Part shown: positions 25,588 through 37,507 of the stretch, one piece after another
How positions within the stretch are numbered: the stretch's first letter is position 1
How the letters are laid out: each line of letters opens with the position of its first letter
Source: Acanthosoma haemorrhoidale
Lineage: Eukaryota; Arthropoda; Insecta; Hemiptera; Acanthosomatidae
Assembly: GCA_930367205.1 (NCBI GenBank)
Contig: OV884015.1
Coordinates: 79,003,341 to 79,067,340, forward strand
Direction: 5' to 3'
DNA length: 64,000 bases
Program-made: the position numbers and the translations under genes
Notes under the pieces: model-generated
The model's input: the letters and a program-made list of their open reading frames with translations, nothing else
Database searches by the model: none
Told to the model about the DNA's origin: nothing

Positions 25588-25597
25588 GGGGGGGGGG
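25588..25597 (+). repeat. poly-G tract
   Basis: Ten consecutive G followed by CCG, just beyond the 5' limit of the decayed Jockey element. Confidence 0.8.
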
Positions 25598-25859
25598 CCG
25601 TGGTACGGGCGGTCAAGAGAGGGTTCATATTATCTCAGTTTATTGTATTGTACAAGTATTCATGAAAGAAATCCCATTAAAAAAAAATTAAATGTAAAAT
25701 TGTCTGGTTGTCGTGCACTCCGTTACTCCTGCCGTCCACAGTCAATCTGAAGTCATTTTTCTTTTACTGTTTCCGTTGAAGTATATTTACTGTCATCCTA
25801 GAGAGTCAAGGCACATATGAGAAGAGACTTAAATGACTAATGCCCCATATAAAGAACTC

Positions 25860-26110
25860 AAGGCTGGAAATTAACCAGCCTTAATGAAGAAGTCGGTGGA
25901 TACACACAGGGGCTGGTTTACGATCCCGGACGGAGAGCTGCGTTGTCCGACCTGAATTATTGTTCGGATAACTACCTGAGTCCCGGGCGCCCGACACGGA
26001 TAAAAGGAGCAAAAGGTAGAAGAGAATGGGAGAAAGAAGAGCGGTTGCCGGGATGAAAGGGAGAGTAATATTTAGGTAGGGATGTAGGTCACTGGTCAAT
26101 AGCAGTCCCT
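25860..26110. promoter_or_regulatory. GC-richer island
   Basis: The block holds CCGGACGGAGAGC, CTGAATTATTGTTCGG and TCCCGGGCGCCCG in otherwise AT-rich DNA. GGCTGG/CCAGCC words repeat at both sides (ACCAGCC at about 25873, GGGGCTGGTT at about 25911). The 72-codon minus frame has no family. Confidence 0.3.
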
Positions 26111-28060
26111 TTGTAGCACTTTGTTGCTGCTGTATTTATTTATTGTTGTCAGAGTTGTATATTATTTAACCGAGTCACTAATTGATCCATAGGATTTTCT
26201 GACCCATCGATGTTCGTACCAATGAATCTGTGGCATAAATAATTTTGGTATTAAACTATATTTCACCAACGAAGAAAAACCATACATAACAAAAAAAACA
26301 ACTTAAAATATTAGTACTGACATTTGAATTTATAAATAATTACATCAAAAGGGCCCTGAGGACGATATATGACTTGATTGTAAGACCTTAATAGACGATA
26401 TTTATTTTAAAGCAAACTTACCAAAAAAAAAAAACATCCTTAACAGACAACACACGGAGAAGGTTAAAGAAAATTAGTGAAAATGACAAATCAATAATTA
26501 TAGGATGAGGTATTAGACTGGAAGAGGTGGTTTTCTACAGGCTGTTGTAATGGGGTGATCACCTGAGGATGTCGGGAGTGGGCCACTGAAAGCGCTTGGG
26601 AATCAAAGAAAATTCTATGAAGATTAATAATAGTGTCAATTAAAACCTAACTCAATAAATTTTTATATTTGTGGTGCATAATTCCACTGGTATATAATCT
26701 TCCTCCATCAATCTTCTAGCTCAAACAAATATTTTAAATTAACACCATCAGAAACGTATGCTTAATTAAGAAAAATATGAATATATTAATAGCATATAAA
26801 CCAAAGGGGCCTCAAAAAAAAGATGACTACATTTTGGTGAACATAGAACAGACATTCGCGATGTATTCAGAACCACTGGGAAGATAACTACTGAGCCTGT
26901 GTGATAACTATTTTGGGTTTAGGTTAAGCAAATGCTGAGAAGTCGGCTTTAATGGTAGGTATAGTTAATTTTTATAGTAAAAATTTATGATATTTCAAAT
27001 GAAAAAAGAAATTGTTGTGAGATATTCAATGTAATTAATACCCCTATATTTGTTCTTTTTTGGACACCTAAAGCTAAGGAAGTACTCAATGACATTTTTG
27101 TGATTGTGAGACTGTGAAACATGACAATTCATGATTATAACTCTAAAAAGTTAAAAAGTTTCCAGTCTGTAGAGGACTCACAAAGACCTGAACAGATCCG
27201 AACATAAAGAGAAACACGGGTAAAAACTTCACGAATTCTACAGGATAAGAAGTTGTTGTTTTCTTTAGTGAAAATAATAATTATCGCTTGAGGCACATTT
27301 GAAGGGGTCAAGGATAAAACTATTTTTCGAAATTTGTCAGTAGAACGAAAATACTATTCACGTATTCTGTTTAAACATTAATTTGAGGAAAAAATTTGAG
27401 GTATTTGTTTGTACGTACACCTGATAAGGAATAGTTCTTCCTACAACTCCTAGCAATTATTCTGTTTTCCCCCTGATCTCCTGTTATTTTCTGTTTAAAA
27501 ACATTTCTATTATTTTCCTCCTGAGCAGTGCACACGATTCGTCTGCCTTAGAGCTACAATATTGCGCTAAAATAAAAACAATTATGCTGTTTTTCACTTG
27601 ACCCCTTTATTTGACTTTGATTAATAGTTCTACCTCAATTAAATGTAAATAACTTTGAACGCCATTAAATTATAAAACTGTAACACTCACAAATACAAGA
27701 CTAATCATTAGAATCCCTCTCTATCAGAGGCGAGCAAACAAATTTACCTATGATCGGTATTTTAAGTAATCAATTACGGCACAGTGGAAAAAGAAAACCA
27801 AAACAAAAAAAAAGTATATTGAAGGGAGAGAGAAAGAGTTAAAAAAAAAAAAAACGTAGTGTTCGAAGGCCAAGAGACAGGTTTGGTTAATGCTCGGCGC
27901 AAATTGGAGTCATTTTGTCAGTAAAGGGGGAAGTCGTTTCAGTTAGACTTAGTTGATATGATAATAATGGGTGACCTAGGAGGGACTACATCTGTCCCTG
28001 AGGATGGTGCACTCGGCCCACCTCTTGAAATGGTCTTTTAAGCTGTATTTAATTAACCTA
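26110..28060. other. AT-rich non-coding stretch
   Basis: No gene was seen. Bases 26562-26598 hold CCTGAGGATG and then CTGAAAGCGCTTGG, a clear member of the dispersed motif family. A similar CCCTGAGGACG at 26354 lacks the GAAA half. Confidence 0.5.
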
Positions 28061-28062
28061 TT

Positions 28063-28164
28063 ATAATTGGTGAGCCGGGTAAGGACCGCTTAGCGGAGCC
28101 GATGGCTTTGTTACACTTCATCTCTTCAGGCTCCCGACTGGGGAGCTACTTTTCCTCGGGAGAT
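28063..28164 (+). repeat. 102-bp hairpin-rich unit, copy 1
   Basis: This is a GC-rich unit in AT-rich DNA, repeated at 28301-28402 with a single C/T difference by eye. It contains the palindrome CCGCTTAGCGG and the stem GGCTCCC-GACT-GGGGAGC, so its transcript could form at least two hairpins. No protein frame is apparent. Both copies begin with ATAATTGGTGAGCCGGG and end in CTCGGGAGAT. Neither a target-site duplication nor a poly-A tail is evident. Confidence 0.85.
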
Positions 28165-28300
28165 TTCTGGGTAGGTGGGATGGGTGTGATACTCTTAACT
28201 TCACGTCCGAACACCAAATAATGTACAATGATTGTAAATCAACTACAAAACTGATAACAAATAATTTCTTAAATCGCTTTAATGGTTTGTATCATATGAT

Positions 28301-28402
28301 ATAATTGGTGAGCCGGGTAAGGACCGCTTAGCGGAGCCGATGGCTTTGTTACACTTTATCTCTTCAGGCTCCCGACTGGGGAGCTACTTTTCCTCGGGAG
28401 AT
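28301..28402 (+). repeat. 102-bp hairpin-rich unit, copy 2
   Basis: This is the second copy of the 28063-28164 unit in the same orientation, 238 bases downstream, with 136 unrelated bases in between. The near identity of such short units against heavily decayed neighbours implies a recent duplication or continuing selection or conversion. Confidence 0.85.
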
Positions 28403-29309
28403 ATTTGTATCGTTGTTTAATGGTGGATTAAGCTCATGTATAATTTTTTTTAGGCAACATAGCCTTTACCCGCATGCTCCGATCAGGCTTCATATAAATG
28501 GGAATACACGTCCGGCCTACCAGTCAGTATGGCCTAGGGTGCCACCTGCTTCCCGGTGGACTTTACCCAAAAATCACGTAAATAAACCACTTTACAAGCT
28601 CTGTAAAATAATAATAAAAGATAAATAATTTAAAAAATCTGTAGTAATAACAGTAGTAACTCTGTCTGATTGCTCTATGAGAACGTTCGTAAAAATAATT
28701 TAATGGATCTGTGAGTTGAGAGGCGCATGCCACCTGAAAATATGGTGATTTTTGGTAAAATAAATTACAATATGGGAACATATATAAATCAATTAACAAG
28801 ATAAAATCCCGTTTTGTAATTTTGTTAAGTGCCAGCTCAGAAGATAAGTCCTGATATTCTTCGCATAGTTTAGAGCACGTTAATGATGTCAATCCAAAAG
28901 TAATGTTCTAAATATGAGAGCAATATGAATCGCTTATTAATTTATAATTGTGGAAGCGTACTTTGACTCAAACATTCTATGTCCTTTATTACTAGTATAA
29001 ATTAAAAAATTACAATTTACTTTATAATTGGTGTTAACCGATACTTTCTTTGAAGTATTGGGGAAAAACTTAGCCACATCTGATTCTCAGGCCTCGTTGA
29101 ACTTGTATTAATCTTATCGTGCATAAGGATGTCAGAAAATTAAAAGTTACTTTCACAGTTTCCTCATATATAATTGAACACTATTTCCTTCTTCTTATAG
29201 CAGAATTAACCCCATGTATTTTCGTACACGATGAGCATTTTCTATGCGTGATTATGTTATACCTTCACATTTACATTACACAAAGCTTATTGACTTATGC
29301 ATAAATAAA

Positions 29310-29660
29310 TACAACGACTGCCTCCCGGTTTACCCCGAGCCCTGAGCTACAGAGATCCGTTGCAGCCAGGGAACAAAGCCAACACCAGCAGAGGCTGTTT
29401 AAGTTTCAACAGAGCGATAAACAATTACAAAACGACTCTACTCCCGACCGCCGACCGGACAATGCCAAGTAAATAAAATGCTTTCGAAGGGACAGAAAGC
29501 AAACACTAGCCTTTTGAAAGCAGGCCGAGAGCTGAATTATGAATCGTATGTGGTAGCCTCCTCCTCCACGCGCTGAGCACTTTTGTTCCGAGCCAACGGC
29601 AAGTATTTTCTTTTAATTACTTTGCATACACCCTTTGTGGCCGTTGAAATCCCAAAAAGT
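29310..29660. promoter_or_regulatory. GC-richer island with homeodomain/POU-like word
   Basis: Near-even composition over about 350 bases without a protein frame. It contains AAACAATTACAAAACG and, near 29617, TTTTAATTACTTTGCATA, which joins a homeodomain core to an octamer-like TTTGCAT. Two GCC/CCG-rich segments (CCGACCGCCGACCGG) flank. This is one of the stronger enhancer-like blocks, by motif content only. Confidence 0.35.
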
Positions 29661-30959
29661 TCTCAAAGACTGACGCTAAGCGTCCAAAAATTACATCGCA
29701 TTGTTTCGTGGCAATTAAGTCATTAAAAAAAAAAATTCATTTACACCCTTGTCTGTTTGTAGCACGCTTTGTCATCACTACCGGGACCTATTTTGATTGT
29801 TTCAGCAGAATCTTGAATATTCATGCTCCATAAACATATTATTAGGTAATTTGCATTGCATTTTGTATATTTTAAAACGACCAGGTTAATACAACACGAC
29901 TTAACAGTCGTAAAGCAAGCTTCTTCTTAAAGGAAGATGAGAACACTTGGAAACACGCTTGGGCATGCTGGAAACAAAGCATGACTTGCTCACGTTGAGA
30001 AGAAATTGCAGCAACTTCAGAAGCGAAATAAGCATAAATATGATGAGAGAATTGCAAGTCAAAACCTAAATTGAGAAAAGGGTACTTCCCGGCACTTGGT
30101 AAAAGACAGTAGACTTGTTACTAATTCATCACTTCAGGAAACAAATCCATTGCTAACTAATTGTTGTTGGACAAATATCCTGGGTATATCTAGAATGGTT
30201 TCATGCCTGAAACTGAAACTGGATAACATAGATTTTATATCTGGAGGGGACAACGCAGTTTTTATCGTCATCAGAAAAAACAGCTGATTTAGTAAAATGT
30301 CTTTTATTCCAGTCAGATAAGCATATTATACGATATAATTAAGAGACTGGCTATGGACTCTGAACACCAATACCAAGCAAGAGCTTATAAAGAAAGTAGG
30401 CATGATGAAAAACTGTTTCTGTTTGGTTACCTTTATCCTAAGGCATAACCGGTCATTCGTGTACAAATGGTGCTCGCATGTAAGGTTAAACTTGTCATTA
30501 GGAACCGATTACGTTGTTAAGGCAAATAAAAATTATGATCAGCATTACATCAGAGGTCTTGGCGGGAAGAAGTGGCGCTACGTAGGATGAGGATTGGGTC
30601 GGCGTTTCTAAACGATACCTTCTTCCGAACGGCACTGCTCCAACGACTGCTACAAGGAATTATATTTATTTAAGGTAAGCTCTACATGTGGCGTGAGTTG
30701 TATCCTGCCATCTTTGGATCAGAAGAGGAACTCGATGGAAAGCTCCTTCCAAGATCCAGTTCGTCGTTATTCTATAATGTAATCATTAATAGGACACAGT
30801 TTCATTATTTTTCCACCAGTGTAGAGCATTGGTAGAATACAATTAAGCTCCCCCCTTCCATCCCTAGAACAAAAACCCTTAGGGCCGATTACCGACGAAA
30901 ACAAGTGAAATATAAACATGGGACATAGGGCTATGTATATTTCATGAGGGCTGAGGTGA

Positions 30960-31480
30960 GATACCCGAGGAACCGAAGATGAACTGTCCCTCCGCTGGGA
31001 GAACCAATAATTTAGACGTTACAAAGCGGTGTCGGTCCGCCTGTTGGATGTAAAATTAATTTTAGCCGTTAGTGGACGGCCGGGAGCCCCCCGGTGGGTC
31101 CCGTCATATCTATGTATATTGGTTCCTTTGTGGTCCCGTCCGTCCCTACTCCCACAATACATCACTCCTCCCCGGGCCCGGTCTCTCCCGGGATATAGGC
31201 CGTCTAATGGACCGATTTATTTGTCTACAATTGGAGAGACGTTGGGAAAAAAATTGTAGACTTAGAAAACGCTGCTTATTATTATCATCTTGTAACGAGC
31301 GAAACGTCTGTTTTATCCGAGGCAGTTTTGAAGAAAAAGCTTTGCTAATGAAGCAACGCTTTTCTCTCTTTATTGAAACCGAATTAAAACCTCCTTTACC
31401 GGAGACTGGAAATCCGGAGTTCAACCAGCTACTTAGATCAGAAGAAGTATCGGTCCAACAACTACAGTAACAATTTCCAA
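30960..31480. promoter_or_regulatory. GC-richer island
   Basis: GTAAAATTAATTTTAGCC at 31049 is followed by a strongly GC-rich part (GGCCGGGAGCCCCCCGG, CTCCCCGGGCCCGG) and CGTCTAATGGACC. Both strands have open frames (132 plus, 139 minus) with no recognisable domain. The 3' part of the plus frame (about 31260-31470) is charged and more protein-like, so an exon there is possible but unsupported. Confidence 0.3.
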
Positions 31481-32129
31481 TTATTGTAGCTTTGTGTGAC
31501 CAACAAATGACACAAACAAACATATTTCGTTGTACCCAGCATAATATAATGTAATTATCATTCATTACCTATTCATACATTATACATTTTCTTATAACTA
31601 AATGAAACCCATACGTGATATTTTTAAATAATTTATACTTAAACTTAAAATCTATTATATCTAAAATAAAGTAAACCATTTAAAAACGCGCTATCTATCA
31701 AGAGCTTTATGATTCATCATTTCGTGTGATTATATAGCTATTAATTTCCATTCTCAGAAAGAAAAACAAATCTGGCCGTTGTAACTCCTTTCAATATAAA
31801 CAAATCATATGTTAAGCTCTTCATCATAAAGGTGTATGCAAAATAATATTTATTTATTATTGTTTAAGGTATTGATCCTATAATTAAAATTAGATAATGA
31901 ATGATTATTTACATGTTTACAACTTACAATTTACGTTGGAAGCCTGTGAACGGATCGCCCCAAGATTTAAGAATTTTTAAATATAGGCGTAGTTGAAAAT
32001 TCAAGTAGCTTAATATTTTTCTTCATAGAGGTTAGGGATCTTCCAAAACCTCTTTCTCCAGAGCAGGGAAAAGGACGATTCTCCAAGCAAACAGGGGGAT
32101 CGCTGGGCTACGTTTTAGGTCTAGATTGT

Positions 32130-32178
32130 ATGAATCTATATTGTAAATACGATACGAAATAAAGATTATTGAATAATT
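32130..32178 (+). repeat. probable LINE 3' tail
   Basis: TTGTAAATACGATACGAAA followed by AATAAAGATTATTGAA has the typical form of a Jockey-like 3' terminus. No coding part is readable upstream. Confidence 0.35.
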
Positions 32179-32379
32179 AAGTATTCATGCTACTCAGAAA
32201 TGCCAATGGACCTCATCTTCTCTCTCTAAGCCGTTCACACACTGAGAGGTAGGATATGGAAATTTTAAGTGCTCGATTAACTGGTACTCCTATGCTACTT
32301 AAAAGAAGAGTTTTCGACTTGTTCAGATAATTGACAAGAAATATTCTAATTATATAGGAAGACTCTGAAATATGAAGGG

Positions 32380-32770
32380 GAACAGATATGTCATACACCG
32401 GCTCTGTAATTTATCGACTCCGAAATGAGGTGCTCATCCTCTTCGAGGAATTCCTTCGGGAACATAAGACCGAGGGAGTCACGACTTGGGAACTGGGAGG
32501 ATAAAATATTCGAGGACAGCCCGTGGAGACCCGAACGGGTCAATTAACCAAAAGAGCCTGTTATTTGTCAGTCATCGCGGGACAATGGCGGCTTTTGACT
32601 TTTTTCCAAGAGCAATGAACGCTTTTAGATTAGCCAAGCAGCTAAACTGTTTAGTCCTTCTGGCGTAGCAGCCTCTTTCACACGGCCGGGTAACGCTCCA
32701 GTGGCGCCGCCGGCGTTCTAGAACTGGAGGCCTGCCTACAAGAAGTGAGTAGTGATAATGAGTCACTTAA
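32380..32770. promoter_or_regulatory. GC-richer island
   Basis: The block has GGTCAATTAACCAAAAG, GCGGGACAATGGCGGC, TTTTAGATTAGCC and a GC-rich 3' end with GTGGCGCCGCCGGCG. Short open frames exist on both strands. None resembles a known protein. Confidence 0.3.
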
Positions 32771-32895
32771 GACAGAGCCTGGGAGAACGAAAAATCACTA
32801 GAAATCACATAAAACTGTGCATTAGACTCAAGTCATAAATAACTCTTTCTTTCTTACAGCTCGTTCTTCAAGTAAGTCAATTTTTCATTTAAGAA

Positions 32896-33129
32896 ATGAG
32901 TACTCACAAAAAAAAATCCATAAACATTGTTCAGTTCCATGTTCTTGGTAACTTAAAACGAACAACTTATTTTTTTTTTCTTGATCACTATTGTACCTGC
33001 ACAGGATCCCTTGTGATTGCATTACTGTTTTTTGGGAGCTTGTTTATTACAGTATGGAACATTTGTACAGTAATAGCAGGGATAGTTTTGGTCCAAAACG
33101 TATGGAATTCAAGATATGGATTTATTTGA
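32896..33129 (+). CDS. possible small membrane-protein frame (doubtful)
   Basis: This 77-codon frame starts at ATG. Residues about 36-66 are strongly hydrophobic (SLVIALLFFGSLFITVW, then a further TVIAGIVLV run) and could form one or two membrane segments. The surrounding DNA is T-rich, and T-rich DNA readily produces such runs by chance. No family is recognised. I list it only because the frame has a true ATG and a clean hydrophobic block. Confidence 0.1.
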   Translation: MSTHKKKSINIVQFHVLGNLKRTTYFFFLDHYCTCTGSLVIALLFFGSLFITVWNICTVIAGIVLVQNVWNSRYGFI

Positions 33130-33539
33130 GCAATGGTTTTCTTTTTTGGGCTTCCACTTATCGTGTTGCTAATATCACTTTATTTACAAGATTCTTCTGG
33201 TTGCCATACAGCCTTGTAGCAGAAATCGTTTAAAAAGTAATCCACATTGGTCGGAGAAAGTTTGTAATTGTAAATTCATTTTTATCTACGAAAACACTGG
33301 TTCAGCATGGTACAACTAAATTCACTATTAAAATGACTAATGCAGAAGCAGCTGATTAGAAGAAGCATAAGAATGCCCAATTAGTAGGCTATGAGTCGAA
33401 ATACTCATGCCGGTGCTTGGAAGGCTGGCGAGACATATAATTATATGAGGGGCCGATAGTATAACATATACAGGAGACTCTTCCACTAATTACCCGGTGC
33501 AAGAGATTCGCAACAGGAGTATTGCTAGGAAGCGGTAAT

Positions 33540-33760
33540 CACCACCAGACACGGCCTACCTAATTCCAACGTTTAATTACAATAGATCTTTTTTTCTTGT
33601 TTTTAATCCTCCTTAATTAATTAGGTGAATGTGTTATAAGTTGGCCAAGGGGCTTCCGCCCCGCTTCCGGCCGTCTTGGCTTTTGTTCAGAGTTCGCCTG
33701 ACTGCAAATTTATACCGACAATTAAAAACCCCCCAGGGGATCCGCAACTGGTTATTTCTG
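33540..33760. promoter_or_regulatory. island with TAATTA cluster
   Basis: Homeodomain cores occur at GTTTAATTACAATAG (about 33570) and CTTAATTAATTAGG (about 33612), with ACAATTAAAAACC at about 33719. They flank a GC-rich core (GGGGCTTCCGCCCCGC) that itself has an inverted repeat, GGGGC-TTCC-GCCCC. No protein frame is convincing. It is among the best regulatory candidates of the window. Confidence 0.4.
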
Positions 33761-33959
33761 GACATAATGAACTTATCATATCTGTCCGATCTTGTTGTGT
33801 AATTAAAACGGTAGTTAAATTTTTGTGCAAAAAAAAAATCATAAAGCCAATCAGCTACTAAAACAGAAGGAGGATGCATAAAAAAATAAAGGGAATGAAA
33901 TGTGAAAAAGAATGTTGGAAAAAATGAATTGTATAATAAACCATACTGCTTGTCTGAAT

Positions 33960-34572
33960 CAAAAAATTAATATCGGTTTTTATTGGAAAAAAACACAAAC
34001 AAAAAAACAGTTATTGCTAAGCCCGAACATGATTTAATATGTTTAAAATTGTATTGGTACATCCAGTAATTCCTATAAATACACAAATTAGATTTTAGGT
34101 TTAGAACCAACCGAAGACCGTTATTGAAGAATAATGAGTATGTTTTAAAAGCCAGCAACAAAATAGCTGCATGATCCGGTTTTAATATCTCTTTAGACAA
34201 TATTTTAGTTATTTATAGCAGGTCACGAGGCCACTGCCGCTTTAGTCTCCAAGGAGGATTATAGGTATGAGTGGCGCAGTGTAATGACCGTGCGAAGAAA
34301 TAAGGGTGGTTGAATAGGCTACTATGGAATTTCATGAACCTGGAAGGCATGAGTTCAAGAATGTAGGGTATATTAAGATCATTATGAAGGGTTTTGTTGC
34401 TGACGTAATAAGGGGCATTTACTATTGTTCTCAGGACTTTTGATAGAAAGGAGTGGATACGCTTGATGTTCGACTTTTTTGCTGTCCCCCATAGCTCTAT
34501 TCCGTATGTCCAGATTGGCTTAGGTATAACTATGTACAGTTGTCCAGTCAAATCGCTATTATTTTGTATCAC
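33960..34572 (-). mobile_element. Jockey-type LINE, ORF2 C-terminus and 3' UTR
   Basis: The minus-strand frame ending at 34213 reads PKPIWTYGIELWGTAKKSN, then KVLRTIVNAPYYVSNKT, HNDLNIPYILE and a terminal LKRQWPRDLL. This is the order of the region after the RT in Jockey elements. The 3' UTR continues to an AATAAAAACCG tail near 33970. Compared with the copy at 43.8 kb, about 20 codons are missing between the GQLY and the IVIPKPIW segments, an internal deletion. It is truncated at its 5' side. Confidence 0.8.
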
Positions 34573-34719
34573 ACTTCCTCAAAAGTAACAACGGTATCAG
34601 ACCTCCCAGATCACCAAGTATCTATCACCCATCACATTAGGTGAATTTTAGCAACCATGGTAATCATTAAGAAATAAACCATTTTTTTTTTGCCCGACGT
34701 AATACGCCAAAATCCAGAT

Positions 34720-35000
34720 TTCAGATGTATGCAATGATGACTACCGCGTAAAGGTGATCTTCAGTCGAAGAAGAGCGAATCATCGCAGCAGGCCAAACTT
34801 CACAATCGATGAAGAGGATCCCCCTGGAACACCCTAGGCCGGCTCCAAGGACCAGGACCAGGGTATTTCTGTAGAGTCACCGGGTGATTGACAGCCAGGA
34901 TAGATACTCGTGCACTCCACTGTCAAGGCTCGACATCATGCGAGATCTGACACGACAGATACCTTAGGGTCTGTCCCATCTTCCAGGACACCTAGACATT
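34720..35000. other. GC-richer stretch of unknown nature
   Basis: A near-even block with CCAAGGACCAGGACCAGGG (a GGACCA tandem) and GTCACCGGGTGATTGAC. It begins soon after the 5' break of the Jockey fragment and could be either an island or an older insertion. No frame is informative. Confidence 0.25.
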
Positions 35001-35599
35001 GTCTCCCTCTCGAGTCATTTGAATTATTTGCCTGAACATTTTTTCCAAAATAGAGCTATTAAGTAAATTGGTTAACATTTTTGTGGTCCTCTTTTCCATT
35101 AATATATTCCAATGTAAGATAATTGAATTTAACTTATATGAGTTCAAGACTGTTGAATGATTGTTTAGCGTTTGTATGATATAGCAAGGCAACTCTATGA
35201 GGAGAGTTTAATTTTTTTTAGGAGACGTAAAAAGTGACGAAATAAAAATGATTGTCAAAAATGTTGATCGGATGTGTCAATTTCTTAAAAACTTAACAAG
35301 CTGGTTTATATGCAGATCAGTGGTCCCGCGAATTTTTTTTAATTTAAGACATTCTTTTAATATTTGTTTTTGCAACGGCTCATTTTTTTTATCATCGATT
35401 GTAGAGTAAACTAATTTTTTTGGAATATATAGACAGAGAAATTAAAACTCAGAAATACGCGCGGCAGACACTTTCAGAAAAATGGCATTTTTCATCACGC
35501 TACAAATACGCCTTTTCAGCAAATTCCTATTTTTTTAATTACTAATTAATTTATTAATCACCCTTTTTTAGTATTTAAGAAGCTAGTAGTTATTTCAGC

Positions 35600-35660
35600 G
35601 TCGTCCTGCCAACAAATGGGACGTCCATCTTTAATGGGTGACGTCCATTGTACTCCTTTA
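35600..35660. promoter_or_regulatory. paired GACGTCCAT repeat
   Basis: AATGGGACGTCCAT and AATGGGTGACGTCCAT occur about 20 bases apart, the second containing a TGACGTCC word close to the CREB/ATF half-palindrome. The rest of the neighbourhood is AT-rich. A binding-site pair is one reading and a small tandem duplication is another. Confidence 0.25.
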
Positions 35661-35924
35661 GAAACACTGTGTTAAAGTTACGAATATGACGTTAATAACT
35701 CCCTGTAATTACATATTGAAATATCCGATACAAAAACTGCATATTACAAATATTAGGGGGTGGGACATATAAGACATGGGTGAAAACGAAACTCGTAACA
35801 GATAAATAACAGGTTATTGTTTCTAAATTTAAATTTATATAAACTTCAATGAAGAAAGTCATATTCAAATGTCAGTCCTCTGTTTTTAGGCTAGATACAT
35901 TATATATTATAGAAAATTTATTTT

Positions 35925-35975
35925 CTATTATATAAATACAGGGAAATAAATTGATTTGATTTGATCAGATAGATT
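35925..35975 (+). repeat. probable LINE 3' tail
   Basis: GAAATAAATTGATTTGATTTGATC joins an AATAAA-like signal to (TTGAT)n repeats, which is typical of retrotransposon 3' ends. No coding remnant was found upstream. Confidence 0.35.
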
Positions 35976-36589
35976 ACAAAACCAATTTCCTAATCTACAG
36001 GGAAAAAGTAGGCAGTCCCGCACAGCACACCCCAGACAACAACTTTGCTGAATCATCATTTAGTTATAAGGTAATCCAACTGAATAAACAAAAACAATTT
36101 GCCTGTAGCATGATAGTTAAGAGAGTATTAAAAACGGGCTTTTATCAAGATTCTTACTCAAAACAAAAATTTCTCATTATTATTTTAGTTAAAGAAAAAT
36201 ATTTCTTATTAAATTATACCATTATGATCCCATATTATGAATTAGAAAAATATTAAATCATTTCACAGTAAAATTGCAAAATATTGCAAATTAACATAGA
36301 AAGGATTACAATATTTAAGGGGGGGTATTAAACTTTTGACAAGCAGTGTTTACTCATAGAACACGATTAGTTATTTTTTATAATGATACAGTCAGAATTG
36401 CAACTTATCCCGTGTTTGAAAAAAGTTGAAATGGATAAATTGCTCATTTTCATGCGTGCGTTTCACGGTACGGTTTTCTTTCGACTGGGATAAACGCAGC
36501 GAAGTAATAGAAAGAAGAAATTAAAAAAAAAAACATAAAGCAAAAAGTTTTTGCAGGAGATAAAAAGAAACATCTTGGACATAGAGTGA

Positions 36590-36850
36590 AGAGAGGCGGG
36601 TCCCCTATAATTTGAGCCGGTCGATGCGAAAAAGATAGAAAGACTAAACCATTAAAAGACAGCTCCTCATATATCTTGGCCAGCGACACAAGATAACCAT
36701 CAACATGTTTTTTTGACTGCGGCTCTCAAGAGACTAGCACGCGCCGCCACAAACCCCGTCCCTAGGAGGCCAGGTCTGATCTAGGTAGCAGCAGCCTTAC
36801 GCTAGACGGGCCGACAAAACTAAAAAAAAAATTACTACGTTCCTCTTAAC
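36590..36850. promoter_or_regulatory. GC-richer island
   Basis: A GC-rich core (CACGCGCCGCCAC, CCCCGTCCCTAGGAGG) lies between AT-rich flanks. GGTAGCAGCAGCC is present, as in the 7.8-kb island (GTAGCAGCAGCCGG). The shared GTAGCAGCAGCC word is the only repeated feature I noticed between islands. Confidence 0.25.
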
Positions 36851-37099
36851 GACCGTACTCAGACAAAAGAAGGCAGTTTCGTCGCTTAGTAGATTTGTTT
36901 TTTATTATAATTTTTTTTGCCAGTGACCGATTCAAAGCGGTGTTAAGTAATTGATAAATTGAAAGTGATCGCCAAGTGCAATAAACACCTAAAACCAGGA
37001 CATAGAGCAGCGGTAAAAAGTTTCCGGACACTGTGATTTTTCTATTTATTTTTCCAATGTTAGCAACAGATTTCCACCTTATACCCGTATCCATTTTTT

Positions 37100-37205
37100 G
37101 AGTAGTTTTACGAGGCCTTCAACGCTTCAAACAGTATTATTGTCTTTCCACGACTTAATTTTTTTTAGCGCTTTCAATAGCTCTAAGCTGTCATCTTCAG
37201 ATATT
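37100..37205 (-). repeat. dispersed motif family member related to the 62-kb hairpin
   Basis: The minus strand gives CTGAAGATGACAGC, then AGCTATTGAAAGCGCT, then TAAGTCGTGGAAAGACAATA. The last two segments match 62022-62083 closely (GTCGAAAGTGCTA and TAAGTCGTGGAAAGGCAATA). The element keeps a CTGAAGATG block that the 62-kb copy lacks. Confidence 0.55.
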
Positions 37206-37481
37206 TCTACAAGCAAAATAAAAAGTCAAGTGATGAAAACTTTTACCTCCTCCTATGGAGAAAAACTCATTACTACTATTATACGTAACACTGGTTACTT
37301 ATTTTGAAATTGTCCTTCCATTATACTACAATTAAAAATTCTCAAAATTCATAAATACAGCTACTATGTATTAAATAATTAAAATTAAATACTTTGAAAT
37401 AACCATTAAGACCATCAAAAATTATTAAAGAATTCTATTAACAAGTTGTCATAAAATTAGAAAACCTGCTTAAAACACAAC

Positions 37482-37507
37482 TATATATATATATATATAT
37501 ATATATA
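37482..37507. repeat. (TA)13 microsatellite
   Basis: An uninterrupted TA run. Confidence 0.95.

Noticed and set aside
31072..31565. Opposed 132- and 139-codon frames as a gene pair
   Set aside because: They overlap almost entirely on opposite strands, and neither has a domain, so composition explains them.
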